Shown here: positions 17,745 to 31,159 of the stretch, one piece after another | Layout: every line of letters starts with the position of its first letter | How positions within the stretch are numbered: position 1 is the stretch's first letter | Assembly: GCA_964036295.1 (NCBI GenBank) | Contig: OZ038463.1 | Location: 17,285,069 to 17,349,068, forward strand | Length of the DNA: 64,000 nucleotides | Source: Plumapathes pennacea | Taxonomy: Eukaryota > Cnidaria > Anthozoa > Antipatharia > Myriopathidae | Reading direction: 5' to 3' | Position numbers and translations under genes: made by a program | The notes under the pieces: model-generated | Told to the model about the DNA's origin: nothing | Databases searched by the model: none | What the model saw: the letters and a program-made list of their open reading frames with translations, nothing else

Positions 17745-20300
17745 ATAAAAGGAAGAGTAATAAAGTCAATAGCCTGATGCAAACACTCGAGTGAGTTTAG
17801 GAGAACTCGAAATTTGTGTGAACCTTAGCAACCGCGCGATATTTATATTGTTTATTGAATAAACGACTGCTCCAGATCAGTATAACACACTTTCTATGTT
17901 ACATAGCCTCGTGCAAACACTGCTGGGAACCAATCAGAGCGCGCGTTCATAAAATATTGTTTTTACCACTCGAAAATATAGTTCATGTCTTCGCGCTGTC
18001 GTGTGATATTCTCTATATATAAGTATTATTTTATAAACAATATTAAGTACTGACCGCAGCTTCTCCAACTCAGTGTCTTGCCTGTGCTTTCTGCGGAACA
18101 GCACGATGACGACGCAGCAAAAAATAGCAATGTTGGCCTGGTGTAAGATGGCATGTGAGTTTGAAACTAAAATAATTTAGAATAGTAGGTTGGTTGTGAT
18201 CGTCTGGGTTGGAGTAGTCTCTAGGAAGACTTGTGACAAGTTGTTGGTAAATGACGTTTCGACTTCCTGAGCGGAAGTCATCTTCAAAGTCAAGTGGAAG
18301 GATTCGTCAGATGGTGGTCTATTCACACTCCTGGGTTCTAACAATTTGCTATAATTTAGAATCGTATCAGGTAGAGTTAACTTTAAACTTACCAGGACAA
18401 CAAATACAAGAAATCCTACAAAGACCCAGATCACGTGATGCTTCATTGACAGCCAGCACCTAAAAACAAAAATATTTTGAGTGCGCCGTTAAACAAACAG
18501 TACATCCATATTACCACTGAATTTACTAAAATTACAACTTACAAGTCCTGGTCGATATATCCTCTGATATCGTTGTCCGCACCAAACCAACCAATGAGAA
18601 TGGACACCCCGACGCACACCAGAGGGAATCCTGGGTAATTGATTGCTATCAGTTAGTTACGCAGATTTACCCCACCATCTAAATCAGAAACAGCTAGGGT
18701 ACTTTTGTTTACATTGTTTCTAGATTCAAAAGTTAGTTTCTATTTGTCTATGTCTTCCTCTGCCAAATACTGGTTCTCGGTTTCAGCAAGGATTGGTGAG
18801 TACAAAGTTATCTTGATAGAAAAATAAACAATTCATAAATTAGTATAAAGGTATTGCAAATCGGTCTGGAAATAAACAACCTTCAATTTGCATTTAGCTT
18901 TGCTTTCTCATACAAATTCGGAAGCTCTTCGACCAGATTTTGCCTACTTTTATCTAGACGCTTCGCACCTTTCACGTTTCGAAATATTTCACTTCCCCCT
19001 TGTCACGTACAGCATAGTGAAGCCTTGCCATTTACTGTAACTTCTGTCGCAAGACATTCTCCCGGATTATTTCTCATTGACAAAAATTATACATTCAGAA
19101 ATATTGTACACGTTATCAATGGGTCGAGATGTCTGGGAACCAGCATTGACTTGCCCCCGGGCAGGTGAGTTATCCTTGGAGAACCGTTTGCAAAGGCAAA
19201 ACATAGCGGGTTACCCGGGTTATGTCGTCCCGCACGCTTGTAAACACGCTGATTGAAAAAAAAAAAAAAAACCTTATCTCCTTAAAAAAATGGCGTCAAT
19301 AACTTACCCCACGCAAACAAGTAGCACAATTGCATGTTCAGAAGTACAGGGAAAACTGTTGTAACCTTGTGGTAGAGCTGAATCCCTTCGATTAACATCC
19401 CGCACCAGAATACAACCAAGAACAAATGCTGGATAAGAGACGCAGCGAAAACACAGCCGATCTGCGGATTAGATGCATTGATATTTCGGTAAATTGATAA
19501 TGTCGAGTGAAATGTATAATTGTTTTTTTTTTTATGCTCCAGCTCCAATAAATATGCTTAATACATTTTTTCTGAGAAAATAAGTTAACAAAATACGTCA
19601 ATCATCCTATTAAGAGTAGAACTGTACGTCCCTGGTCACACGTTATGAGACAAGTCTTTGTCGTGGATGTAAATTGTACTTTACAGCGTCAGTATTGATA
19701 CATTGGCCTTACCAAGTTTTTAAAGAGATCGATTCCAGCGAGAAACGCTATCTGCGCCAGTGTCAATGCGGTGACAAGATTCATCCGAATACGAGGGAGC
19801 TGTTTACTTAAATCCCTGAAGAAAAAAAATATAGTCAGACAATATGTTTTTTAATAGTTCTGTTGCAGCCAGAGGTCACTATAAAATGACATTGAAATTA
19901 CCGCGGTAGCCTTAGTAACTATTTTCACAAAATCCTGTCTTTGGCAAAGGTTTGCGATGTTTTTGGACTAGACCTAGCCAAAGCGCTAGCTACTAAATTG
20001 TGGGTACTGCGAAAACAATCGTATTCCGTCAGTGCAACTTCACCTTAACGAAGCAAAGAATGCAGTCATGTTTTTCAAATTGAATAGGGAAGTTTAACTT
20101 ACGCCCATTTCCATTGGGTTATCAACGAGAGAATTAAATGTTTCCCAAAATCGACAAGCTGATACCAATATACGTCATGATTTCTAGAGCCATCTCATGA
20201 TCCTCAGGAATCTGCGTGGAGAACATAATTTGTGATAACTTTAAGAAAGCAAAAGCTGCATAATTGTTAACAGCAAATGTACTTGTTGTATCAGAAACAT
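17745..20300. repeat. Segmental duplication, copy 1 (matches 35476-39400)
   Basis: Exons and introns covering TM1 to TM5 of an adhesion GPCR line up almost base for base with 35476-39400, including shared intergenic repeat sequence at 17760-18000 and 35540-35780. Copy 2 has an extra block at 37335-38708. Homology stops near 17745, before TM6-TM7. Confidence 0.85.
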
Positions 20301-20376
20301 TTACCTGGACATTTTCAGGTCTCATTAGGACAGCAAAACTTGTGAGATGATTGCAAGCACAAATTGTCACTCATTT

Positions 20377-21950
20377 GTTCTCTATTTGACACTGCATCCT
20401 CGGCCTGACCAAGAACCATTCCATTCACTCCTAAAATTACAGAAAAGATGTGCACTAGAATTGTTTACAACTGGCTATGATTGTTTTATTTCTAAGCTTA
20501 TAGATTTCCTTTTTCATGTTTTTTACTGCTTGTGTGTTGTTGGTTAATATGGTTTCTTTTGTGGTTTTATTGAGCAATACAGGCCCTTGCTAATAGTTAT
20601 TGTTTTGTGTTTTGGCTATAATCCGGATCGTAATTTTGATTGTAACGAAACAAACGTAGAAGTTTACAGCATTTTAAGTGCAAACGTTAAGAAATGTTAG
20701 GTTAGTTTTGATACCAAACTTCGAAGAAGCCGCGCGTCGTACTGCTCTCGATGCTGTGTTATTATATTATAACTTTAGTCTGGTGCGACCCCTTTATCGC
20801 TGTACTGCTCTCTCATATGCGTCATGTAATACATTCCAGGTGATGCAATTCAGAGATTTGCCAAATAAATAACTTTTCTTAAAAATACGTCTAATTTCAC
20901 TTCACAGTGTTATTCAGTCATTTGCTACGTTTTAAAGTTACTTTCTTAAGAGAAATTCAGGCAGAAACCCTTGATTTGGTCTCTACAATTCTTAAAATCT
21001 GTCGTACGCCTTATGGTAAAGAATTATCATGCCACATCCTACATACAGAGTTTAAAGTTGTCGTTATATTATATAGTGTTACTATGCAACAGGTGTTATG
21101 TACAGTTAGATACTATGCAACAGGTATTATGTACAGTTAGATGTTGAAGTCCAATGGTGATGTTTTCCTTCAGTTTAGGAGGAAACCTAGGCTTGACTGT
21201 GATTAAAAGCACCGGTGTAATTGGATTAGCTTTCACTGATCTTAACCATGTTACAATGAAAATATATATATAGTATCAAGCTCACGACAATACCACGAAG
21301 TTTTGACAATGCACCAAAATGCATAAGATAGACGAATATCTACTTAAGAATGAACAGTTAATAGCAAGTTCAATATTTTGTAGAACAGCCTGATATGTGT
21401 TTTAAAAAGTGGGAAAACTGGGATTTATTTCCAAAGAATGGTACTAGAGGCAGAATTCTATTAAGCGGACACCCTTGGAGAATTGTGAAGTGTCAGCCAC
21501 AGGGTGTCCGTTTAATACAGGCCCGCTAAATACTAACTTTGGTCAAAACACATAACTTAGCATGCAACCACTGGCTCTATAGGTTTTGAGATGTCACAAG
21601 GGAAGCATCTTATTGTTTATATGAAAAAGTAATCGTCTAAAGTTTGTGTGTTTGCCGCTTCCTTCGTGCATCGAATGCACTTTCCTTTTTAGGTTTTCGG
21701 AAGGGTGTGAAAAGTGTAAATTCAGACTATCTGTTCAATACAGGTGAAAACAACAAAAATATCATTTGGAACTGTATAAGGGTGTGCGCTCCCCGCTTAA
21801 TAGAGGTAAATTTTTCAGTATCTCTGACTATGTACACTTTTTCGGGACTTTGACTACAGTGATAAGAAAGGTGATGCAATTGGTAGTCCTACTCGCTATT
21901 AATTAGACGCGTAACGCATTGTGGCTCAAAGAGCACTAAATTTCAAAGGA
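20377..21950. other. Intron or insertion sequence, no confident gene
   Basis: From 20377 a plus-strand stretch reads faintly like the C-terminus of a non-LTR retrotransposon reverse transcriptase (FHSLLKLQKRCA), too short to assert. A 32-bp direct repeat occurs twice at 21081-21145. Otherwise nothing is recognisable. Confidence 0.3.
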
Positions 21951-22039
21951 TGACTTACCCGTCAATCTTAACGAGCGGATCATTTGGTAAAAGTTGCGTC
22001 GTTTTGGTGTACAGAAGTACCGAAATGAAGCTACCTGTA

Positions 22040-23270
22040 AAATATAAATCCTAATATTTTTAAAACGTCATTATTCATTGTCTTTTGGCAATGTCACTAG
22101 GTAAAATAAAAGTATTTTTTCTTCTGTGTATAATCTCCGCGCCTGCGAGGGTTTCTAATCGTGACGTTATGTCGTTTTTTTAACGTTCGTCAATCAGTTG
22201 TGGGGCAGAGAACACTTCTTGTAAAACCTGACAGAAGACTATTTAAGGTTTTCCACTTCAAATTAGGGGGAAGTGTTCCTGACACGTCACTGCATAAGAA
22301 CCAGGTTTGTGTTTTGTTCCCATCGTGTTCATACCCAAATATATACGAATTTATAACATAATCGCGATATAAGCCACGTTCTGATTGGTCGAAGAGCGTG
22401 CTCCATAACTTTATCGTGCACGCCCGTGCTCAATAATATGACGTGAGCAAATGCCGCTTCCTTTCGACTTTTTCTAGCTTTCCTCGTTTATAAAGTAACA
22501 GAAGCTTTACAACTAAGAAGAAAATAGCTTTATTTTCCGAGACAATTTGTACTACATGAAGTCAAACCGGCACCCAAAGGAAATCAGTAATCAAGTCCAA
22601 AAAATTCTGTATTTCAACGGTCGGCACAGGAAATTGTATGAATCAAAACTCATCTATTTCTCGACGGCTTAATTCCCATGGACTAGTGAATTCCATCACA
22701 GCAAAGATAAATATCCGTCAAGCCTTCAATGGCTTTGAAATGAAACGGCGTTCATTCATTCCGAAAGCCGCTATACTTGCAGTGTTTACAGTACAGTTTG
22801 CTGGCAGCTTGAATAACAAACAAGTCCGTTCGGCAAACATTTCCATCTCTTTCGCTTATGGTGATTGTTTACATTCTTCGGCGGATCACTTTGCTTCTCC
22901 AGACCCGCATTGTCTGCTATAGTTCAAGGTGAATCTCACGTTGTTTTGAAGCGGCGACTTGAAGCGTTCATCTTCAACAATTGTACCGTTCAAAACATTT
23001 ACATCGTCACGAATTCCAAAGTCACCGAAGGCTGCTGGCTTTCATCACGCCAGGTTGACAGTACTTTCGGTGTTTTCGTCGATTAAACGACATCTTTTTC
23101 ATCGACACTCATCAACTTTTAGCTGGAAAAAAGGTTAGTAAGTTGTGGCGTGTTTTCAATCATCCAATGAGAGAGTTTGTTTTGCCTTTTGCGCGTCGAA
23201 AGAGAATTTTGTATTCAATCAGAAATGAAAATTTGTTTTCGCTCGTACTTTCGTGTGTCTATGTTATAAA
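22040..23270. other. Intron of paralog A, repeat-like, no gene recognised
   Basis: 22380-23110 has a higher GC content than its neighbours and short plus ORFs (22638-22922, 22865-23086) with no family resemblance I can name. Probably a non-autonomous repeat. Confidence 0.3.
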
Positions 23271-23460
23271 AGAATTGGTTCATGCTTTTAGCTGTGCATC
23301 TATCGAGTTATGGATGCACTTGGAAAGTTGGGAGAGCACTCGTGAAGCTAGAGTTGCTCTCGTCTACGCCTCGAGCAACTCTTACGCTTCTCTCGTGCTC
23401 TCCCAACTTCCCGCATGCATCCATAACTCGATAGACGCACGCTAAGCATGAACCAATTCT
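23271..23460. mobile_element. 190-bp fold-back (MITE-like) element
   Basis: The left arm begins AGAATTGGTTCATGC and the right arm ends GCATGAACCAATTCT. The arms stay complementary inward through TATCGAGTTATGGATGCA and GGGAGAGCAC. The loop is short, so the transcript would form one long hairpin. It lies in an intron of paralog A. Confidence 0.75.
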
Positions 23461-24299
23461 TAATTAGAAACTGGAAACCCAACAATCTCGCGAATCTTGT
23501 CTTTCAGAAAAGCAAAGAATGTACTCAACCAAACGGCCAACGGAAATGGCCTGTGTTCATTTTGTGATTAAAACAGCTTACGATATTTATTAAGCAAATA
23601 GCTTCAGGATGACTGTTAGCGTAACTAGTATCTAATTCAACTAAACCTTTCATATCAAAAACCCTGTAAGGTAGGGAAATACACGATCGTTTTCCTTTCT
23701 TGAGGTTGGTATCGTTAAAGAAGATGTCCATATTTGTTGTTATTTTCGGAGGCACATGTTGAATATTCCACGCTAAACAATACAAAGCAAAAAAAGTTGA
23801 GTGATAATTAAACTGAAGAAAGAGTCGCACCGAAATATGGTGCGTAATTTCATCTGTAGGCTGGTCGCATAGTGCTACTTCTGTTCTTTTTCTGAAGTGA
23901 TCTCACAATATAATTAAAGTATTAGTTTCGTCACATCGTCAAAACATTTCTTATTCAATATTTCAAGTAGTAAAGGAACAAAACTTTTTAACCCACATAA
24001 CCATGTCAGCAGTGTAAACAATATGAAGTAGTTGCAGAGTCACCAACAACAACCTGTCAGCAACACATATGCCGAATTATAGCAACAGGTGTAATTTATG
24101 CCTTACCAAGGTTATGTACGAATGTTTGCTGCAGTGTTCTTGTTTTTTTAACATTCTCTGCAGAGCTTTCATTTAGCTCTTTAACCAGGTTGAGGAAGTT
24201 GAATTTTTTCTCGTTATGACCATCAGACCCACGTTTTGCATCCTTAGACACAAAAGTATTGCAATCAAAATATGTCACATGGTCAAGCTGCAAATTAAT

Positions 24300-25400
24300 T
24301 TTTCATCATTTAGCACCTGATCTTCAAATATGTAAGTACTAAGTGGTGTAGACTGAAATTTAATGGACAATAGTTTGTATTGGTTCCGATTACTGACAGT
24401 GTTTACTCATATTTTTACTTCTTTATGTGTTTTGTTTGGGAGATATATTATCGAAATATTGTATACCGTGTGTAAATCAAAGCAGCGTCGCTGCTGAAAG
24501 GTCGCCCATTTCTTGTTAATCGATAGGTTTCGTCGCACTTGCTAGGTCGGGTATACTTTTTTATTTAATGGAGCGGAGACAAATCCGATAATTGTTTGCA
24601 AAAGTTAGTTTGGGATGAGCATTGCTATATAACGGTGAAACAATTTTTTCGAATATTTTTTTAAAAGGGACTGAAAACTGACAGCAAATCAAAGCAGCAA
24701 GGCAGCTCTAAGCTCGCGAATTTGTGAAAGTTACTTTTGCGGCTTAAGGTCACATTTTATAATTTGCTCAATTTTTGGTATGAGGAAGTAATCGGAACCG
24801 TTTCCGCGGGCCTCCACTTTTGCTAAACTGCGTATTCGAATAAGTCTTACTTTTAAAAACCCTCCATTTACAAGACAGCAGAGGGTGAAAACTATATGTG
24901 GCGCTCGAAATGAGACAATTTAGATTTATCTCCAAAACACTGCGGCAATAATTTGGTACTCTGAACCGTGACGGGACTTCCCAAGTCGGCAAAGAAAAAA
25001 AGGGTCTATCCGTGACTTTTTCGACACCTCAGTATTTATCAGAGACCATGATATTCCAATCTGGGCTGCATCCAAACTAAATATGTGTGCAATAAAAACT
25101 ATGCCTTTCTTCTTTTGGCTGAGTTTCAAGTTAAATAAATTTTAGGGAAACCTGATACACTTGTTGACAACTGTACTTGCGGTTTTGGTCAATCATATTC
25201 ACTTTTGAATTCTTCTTCCAGTATCCAGTATCATGCACAGCTAGTATTTGACACCTACAAATTTATCAGAAGCCATGATACTACGCCTGGGCTGCATCCA
25301 AACTAAATACACATGTAGAGAAAACTGTGCAGTTCTTCTTTTGGCTGAGTTTCAAGTTCAAGGATATGACTTGCGGTTTTGGTCACGCACTATTCTTCTT
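24300..25400. repeat. Direct repeat pair (25031-25195 and 25256-25390) in an otherwise featureless stretch
   Basis: Both copies share GGGCTGCATCCAAACTAAAT, TTCTTCTTTTGGCTGAGTTT and TTGCGGTTTTGGTCA in the same order, about 220 bp apart. The rest of 24300-25400 shows nothing I can support. Confidence 0.55.
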
Positions 25401-25417
25401 CCATTTGTGTGCAGTTT

Positions 25418-26030
25418 TTATTGCTGTGGAATATGACAATCTAAACAAGTGACAGCGACGTTGTTTCTTTTTTTCCAAGAGTCTTCGAAGTTTACGTAAA
25501 AGAATATGCGACCGTTCTCTGGTCGAGTCGCTTCGGAATATAAATCGACTTTATTTACCCTTACCACTCCATCTAAATAGTAACGCGAGCGTTCGTCAAA
25601 CATTTCAAGTTCACAAGCTGCTGTTGCACCCTTTTTCAGCGGCTGGTTTTCGTTTAAAAACAAGGCAATGGCTGCACTATCATGATAACAGAATAGCCAT
25701 GCAGTTTGACTATTAATTTCAGTGTCTTCAGCGTCCGCACTCAACAGCGTTATATCTTCGTGCCTTAATAATCACAATGCAATCTACATTCGCGGAAACT
25801 TTTATGCTCAAACAAACTTCGAAAGCTTGACCACCAGACAAATGACATCGTGTTCCAGGAAACCTACTTGGAGAACTGCTATTATAACGCGTTAAACAAT
25901 CATGCCCAAATTTGGAATTGACAAAATCCTTATATGGAAGTTCATTGTTGACACGGAAGGCTGGAGGGAAGGACATCGCGACTCCTTTAAGCTTGCGCCA
26001 CTTCGTGGGCGACCTTAACAAAATCACGAA
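25418..26030 (-). pseudogene. Intronless unknown ORF interrupted by one frameshift
   Basis: Two minus-strand open stretches follow each other: 26027-25728 (MSFPPAFRVNNELPY near its start, then LSGGQAFEVCLSIKVSANVD) and 25744-25418 (EDTEINSQTAWLFCYHDSAA, ENGRIFFYVNFEDSWKK). They overlap around 25735-25760, where a single-base change of frame would join them into about 200 residues. Composition is protein-like throughout and the base composition is more GC-rich than the flanks. I do not recognise the family. It lies between exons of paralog A and could be a retro-inserted or transposon gene rather than part of the receptor. Confidence 0.4.
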
Positions 26031-29000
26031 GCTAGGGATTTTTACTAACAGCTGGGTTTAGATGTAAGTGCGCGTGCTATACGCATTACCTGGAAACACA
26101 TGGGCACTATCGATGATGGATACATTGTAGACATGGACGTACTGTAGATAATGCCGTGGTTTGCTGTTATAGTGCTCTCAAAATTTGCTGGATGTATCGT
26201 AGACATGAAAAAGCCTTAGTGTCGGCGTAAAACATAGAATGAAAATATATATAGTTAGTAAAGAGACTAATACTGCGGTAGCCTGAGGAAAATTCGAACC
26301 AGAGCGTGTAATATGTATAAGTTTATTACGCGATTTCACCTTTTTTAAATGCGAATAAAGGCTAAAACGAGTGCAAAGATGTGAGCGTATTGCACTCGCC
26401 AGGAACCAGTTCAACTTGTTTATTAGCTTACGTGATCGATTTTTGCAAGCAAAGTTTACGAACGCGTCATTTTTTGTTCCATTTTGCGCGCGGCGAGAAC
26501 GTTTCCCCTGCTTCGTTTGTCGTATAATAAACAAGTTATTGCACGACCAGTCGTGCAATATGGCTGTATTTTTACTCGCCTGGAGCAGGCTCGAAAAAAT
26601 AAAACCGACTTGTAAAAATACTCCGCCGTATTGCACTCCATATAATAACTCCTTTGTATATGCCATGACAGATTCTTAATCGCACGAGTTTCTGTTTCAT
26701 CCTAACCTGGTGTTGAAGGCGTAGTGGGATATGGCACTCCCCACCTAAAACTGCCATTAAGTGAGAACGTCAAGGTATTATTGTTAAATAGCACAGTCCC
26801 ATTAGAATCTGAAAAGATACAAATACGTCAATTATGAAGTTCTTTACAGACTTCCTGATACAAACTCCAGTATTAAACCAGCCCGGTTAACGATAAAAGG
26901 GAGATAAAACGGTCTATATTCATCTTCTGTCTAAGTATCTAAGATTGTAAAATTCGCTTATATACTCCAAACAGTCTATAGGTTCATGCGTCAGCGTGTT
27001 ATATGTTGAGTTGTGAAAGCACTGAGAAATTTGAAAGAACACGAAAGAGGTGTAAAGAAGCGCGGGACAAGAGATTACTTGAGACGACCCCATTCTGATC
27101 TCAAATTATTTGCTCGTTAGTTTAAGAGGAGTCAAGTCAAATATTTTATTATAGAAAGTAAACACATAATGGCAATATATCTATTTATCCTATCTAACAA
27201 TATATCTTTTTAGAGGGATATCATTTCTATATATGGTAAAGTGCATATTACCTTTGAGCAGCATAAAGCCATGTTCTGAATCTTCTCGGTATGAATAACA
27301 TGATTGTCTTGTTGCCTTTTGTAAGTCTTATTACAGCTACACTGTGGATAATACCGTTGGCAGAAATGATTTGAATAACACCACCAGCTCCTCCGTGAGT
27401 CCTAGCATAAGCCACGTACCACCATTTGCTCCAACAGCAGAAAGAGTCCCCTCATGGCCGATCATGACCTGAACAAAATGGAAGGAACGTTGACAAAAGA
27501 TAGGCAAAATATTGGTATTTTTTGGCAAATTGCGCTATCACAATTTCTTTATTAGTCTATGTATCCTGAAAAAGGAAACAACAATATATGTCAAGCCGTC
27601 ATCAAAAGTGATTCTATCACGAGGCCTCTATTTTCCCGAATTGGCCTTGAAGTTGGGAGTCCAGAAATATCCGTCGATTGTCAAACGCTTAGACACAATC
27701 CAGAACTGGCCTAACCATTCTTTGCTTGAACTTTGCTTCAATTAATCTTTGTAATTTATAGTGCCATAAAAGTTTCGTCGAACTATTGCATTTCTTCAAG
27801 ATTTTCAGAAAAAATAAAGAATTTAATAAATCGTGTATTGTTGCTATTTCATTATTGAAAAGCGTCAGTTACTGAGAATAAACTGTAAACCCAGAGTAAA
27901 CGCTTTGCTTCAATCAATCTATGCAATTAATGCCATTAAATTGGTTTTTATATTTTAGTAAAACTTGAGAAAGTCGTCATGCATTTTTCATCGAATTCTT
28001 GCATTTCTTCATCAAGAAGTTTGGAGAAGTCAAAGAATTTAGTAAAACGCGTATCGTTGCTATTTCATTATTGAAAACCTTCAGTAATCAAGTTAATCAG
28101 AATAAACTGCAAAGCCAGAGTAAACTCTATCCATTTGAATTGGGCTGTTGCGGCCTTTTTCGAACTAGAGAAACTTTTTGCTGAACTGTGAACAATACCT
28201 TTTCAAATAGCTATCATTTAAACCTTTATTGTTGCTTTCCTGTGTGTACTGTACTAGTTTAAATGGTCAGCTCAGTTTTCCCTCGCGTCGCAAGTTAATT
28301 TCACTCTTCTTCGTTTCATTAGTTCTTACTTCGTTTTTATAAGTTCTTCCACATAAAAGAAAACTGTTTTAAAATGTCGTGAAGATTATCAGGGAGACAA
28401 GAAGTATGCCCGTCCATTTCTCCCCTTCATAGGTTTTGGCGAACAAATTATGGTAGTCACGTACCTCTCTGGCCATTAATCAAATTAGACCTAGAATTTT
28501 GCGACGCTTCTTACGCGTCTGCTGTGACATTACTCTCTGAGATGACGTAAGGTCATAAAGAAAATTAGATGACCGCCTATAAATAGAAATTTCTTGCATT
28601 TTGTTTCTGACAGATTTTATTAACGCCTTCACTTCTGAGGGTGATCAATTTCAATTTTCCCCTTGAGTTTCTTACCAGAGATATATTATACAGTATGGAG
28701 AAATTGCCACACGATAGGTCTGAACCGTTATAACAAACTCATTTTTTCAGTCCCTTGCGCTTCGTTAGATCGGGGTTTCACTGTACCTTGAACAAGTTAA
28801 CTTAGGAAGCTTAATAAACAACATTTCGATAGAATGCCACAAGAGATGATTTGTTGTTAATCATCGGTACCAAAAGTGGGGTATGCTTGCAACGATACCA
28901 TAAATGAACCATTTTAACTCTGTCATGTTGACAGACAAATCCATGGAATTTGTGTTAAACTTCTCGAGCTTATCTTCTTTTTTTATCGAAAATTCCGCCT

Positions 29001-31159
29001 CACATGTCAATTTTCAGAAACAGTTTTTCCACTTTGCTTTGATGCACATAGTTATATGCTTTCGTGCTAGCCTTGTGTACCCGTCAACTATATTTACCAG
29101 AAATACGATGATCGCGGGAGTCACTAAAACGACGGTTAACAGTTGAGCTGCCGAGTAACCTCGCCTGGTGGTCGTACTTGACAGACTGACAGACCAACAT
29201 TAAATTTCGAAATGGCGACAACAGCGTTAGCGTAGTGATTATAACACTCGTTTACGCTCCGGGACTAAACTGGCTCAAGTTTAAATGAGGGTTGCCCAGC
29301 GTTTGGACGTTTATGGCATTGAATTCCCATTAAACAATTAAATAGTTATTAGTATTTCTTAAAGAAGTATATTTAACAAATAAACCAGCTTCAAGCGTGC
29401 TCCGTTCAGAAATAAGGCACGCAGCAAGTGACGAGAGCACGAAAGAAATGTAGGGAGAAACGCGAGCCGAAGGCGAGCGTTTTTCCCCACTTCTTGAATT
29501 AGCACAGCGAAAAATTAGCCCAGCAATAAAGTCTGAAACTGAAATTTGCTGAATTTGTTCCGCAAATCACACAATTCGGGAATCTGCGAAATTCTACTTC
29601 CGCGAATTTTTCATGCAACTCGATATTGTTTCTCAAAGAAGCTGTCATTTTGTAATTTCACAGTCAGCTTGTTCTATAACAAAAAACGGTGGACTAACGT
29701 ACATGCAAATTATTTTGATCACTTATTAAAATGTTTTTATGCAGCTAGCAAATATTGTTTTGTACACAAGAGCAATCCAACTGTTCTCCGGACAATTTAA
29801 AGCCGTTAATTCAGCGTGCCACTCAGGGTATGCAGGGCGGATTCTGGAGAAACCTACCAGTTTCTAAATGTGCTTGCGCCAAAGGTGCGAACTTCCAGAG
29901 CGACAAGTTTTTTAGATCAGGATCTCCAAGACGCCGTTTTTGGAGACTGAAAGCTAAATTTTAAAAGTTGACTGGTTTCCGTAAACCCGTTTGGATTCGA
30001 TCGTCACTGTCTATGCTCCTTGGAGCTATTTTATAAATTATCATTAACTCTCTAATCCTAAAATTATTCATCATATTTCTCCATCTTCTTCGTAAGCGCG
30101 ACTTGTTTAGTATCTATCGAAAATTAACAAGAAAAGTGCACAAATACAGTGGCCTATAAAGAAGTCCTCACAATTCAGGAAGCGCAGTAAGAATGGCGAC
30201 AAAGAGAAAGGAGACATGAGAATAATATATGTGTCTGTTAAATTGTCATAATGAAGCCAAGAGGACAAGAAGGTCAATTATAATTTTAACAGTTAGAGGT
30301 TGAGAAACTAAAACTACTAGATTCTCTGTATTGCTACGTAATATTGTTCTCATAGGAAGCTTTTATCTCGATCGACGTCGGCAAGTTCACAAATGTTTAG
30401 TTGCCCTTCAAGTTCAGCTGACTGCCATATTTGAATTCCCGCTACCGAATTATTTTTGATGCTTTTTTTAATGCGAGTTGATTTTGTCTTGACATTTTGC
30501 CTGGTAAAGTAGTTTCAGAACGATTTTCGTCCGTTAATTTGAGTCTAACTGCCGCTGTGGACGCGATTCAAAAACTTGCAACACCGTTGCATGAATTTGG
30601 AGCAAATCTGCGTTGCAAATCGAACAGTGTAACACCAGCTTAAGGGAGGTGGTCCTCGCGAGAGGTTGCCGCTCAGGGAGGTTCTACTGTAACTCTGCAC
30701 GTGAGTCGCGTTTGTATGCAAATCTGATTCCAGTAACCAGGCGTCAAAAACAATCGCTGCTTGGATATAAGAATCAACCTTGTATTGAAAAGTACTGTAG
30801 CATCATCAGATGCAATAAATTGCATCACTGTCTTGAAGCAATTATGGTTGCTCAAGGGGACAACTGTAATTGCACAATATGCATCTATTAATGTTAAGCC
30901 AGAGAGGAGGGGTGGGGGCAAATGTGCGGGATTTGATTGCTCCTGTGCTTAATATATTGCCTTCAATGTGCTTAACGACTACGTAATCGCAGGGTTTCAT
31001 TAAAAGATCAGCTAAGGACCTTACTTTAGGTCAACGAAATGTCAAAGAAGATACAGTACAATACAATACAATAATTTTATTAAAACACCACACAATATAC
31101 AACACGATTTGTCAAGAGAAAGAAGATACGAGCGAAACGACAAAGTTTTAAATACTGGA

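Larger units (their letters stand above)
18055..27468 (-). pseudogene. Adhesion GPCR paralog A, truncated and frameshifted
   Basis: TM exons 20211-20103, 19815-19713, 19461-19308, 18630-18543, 18459-18393 and 18137-18055 encode TM1-TM5 of an adhesion-class receptor ([72 protein letters not shown]). A GPS piece precedes them at about 20372-20305 (CACNHLTSFAVLM, with the canonical HLT cleavage triad). GAIN-like exons lie at 24287-24107, 23772-23582 and 22034-21959 (SFISVLLYTKTTQLLP). Stalk-type exons lie at 26818-26707 (NGTVLFNNNTLTF) and 27468-27252 (glycine-rich, HGGAGGVIQIISANG). Lesions: a 5-bp insertion (TTAAA near 20134-20139) shifts TM1 and gives an immediate stop; the GPS exon loses homology upstream of 20373; the phase between 23582 and 22034 does not match; the glycine-rich exon changes frame near 27417; and TM6-TM7 are absent. 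Paralog B is intact at the matching TM1 position. Confidence 0.75.

Noticed and set aside
20377..20560. Non-LTR retrotransposon reverse-transcriptase tail
   Set aside because: Only about a dozen residues look suggestive. No domain motif or poly-A tail confirms it.
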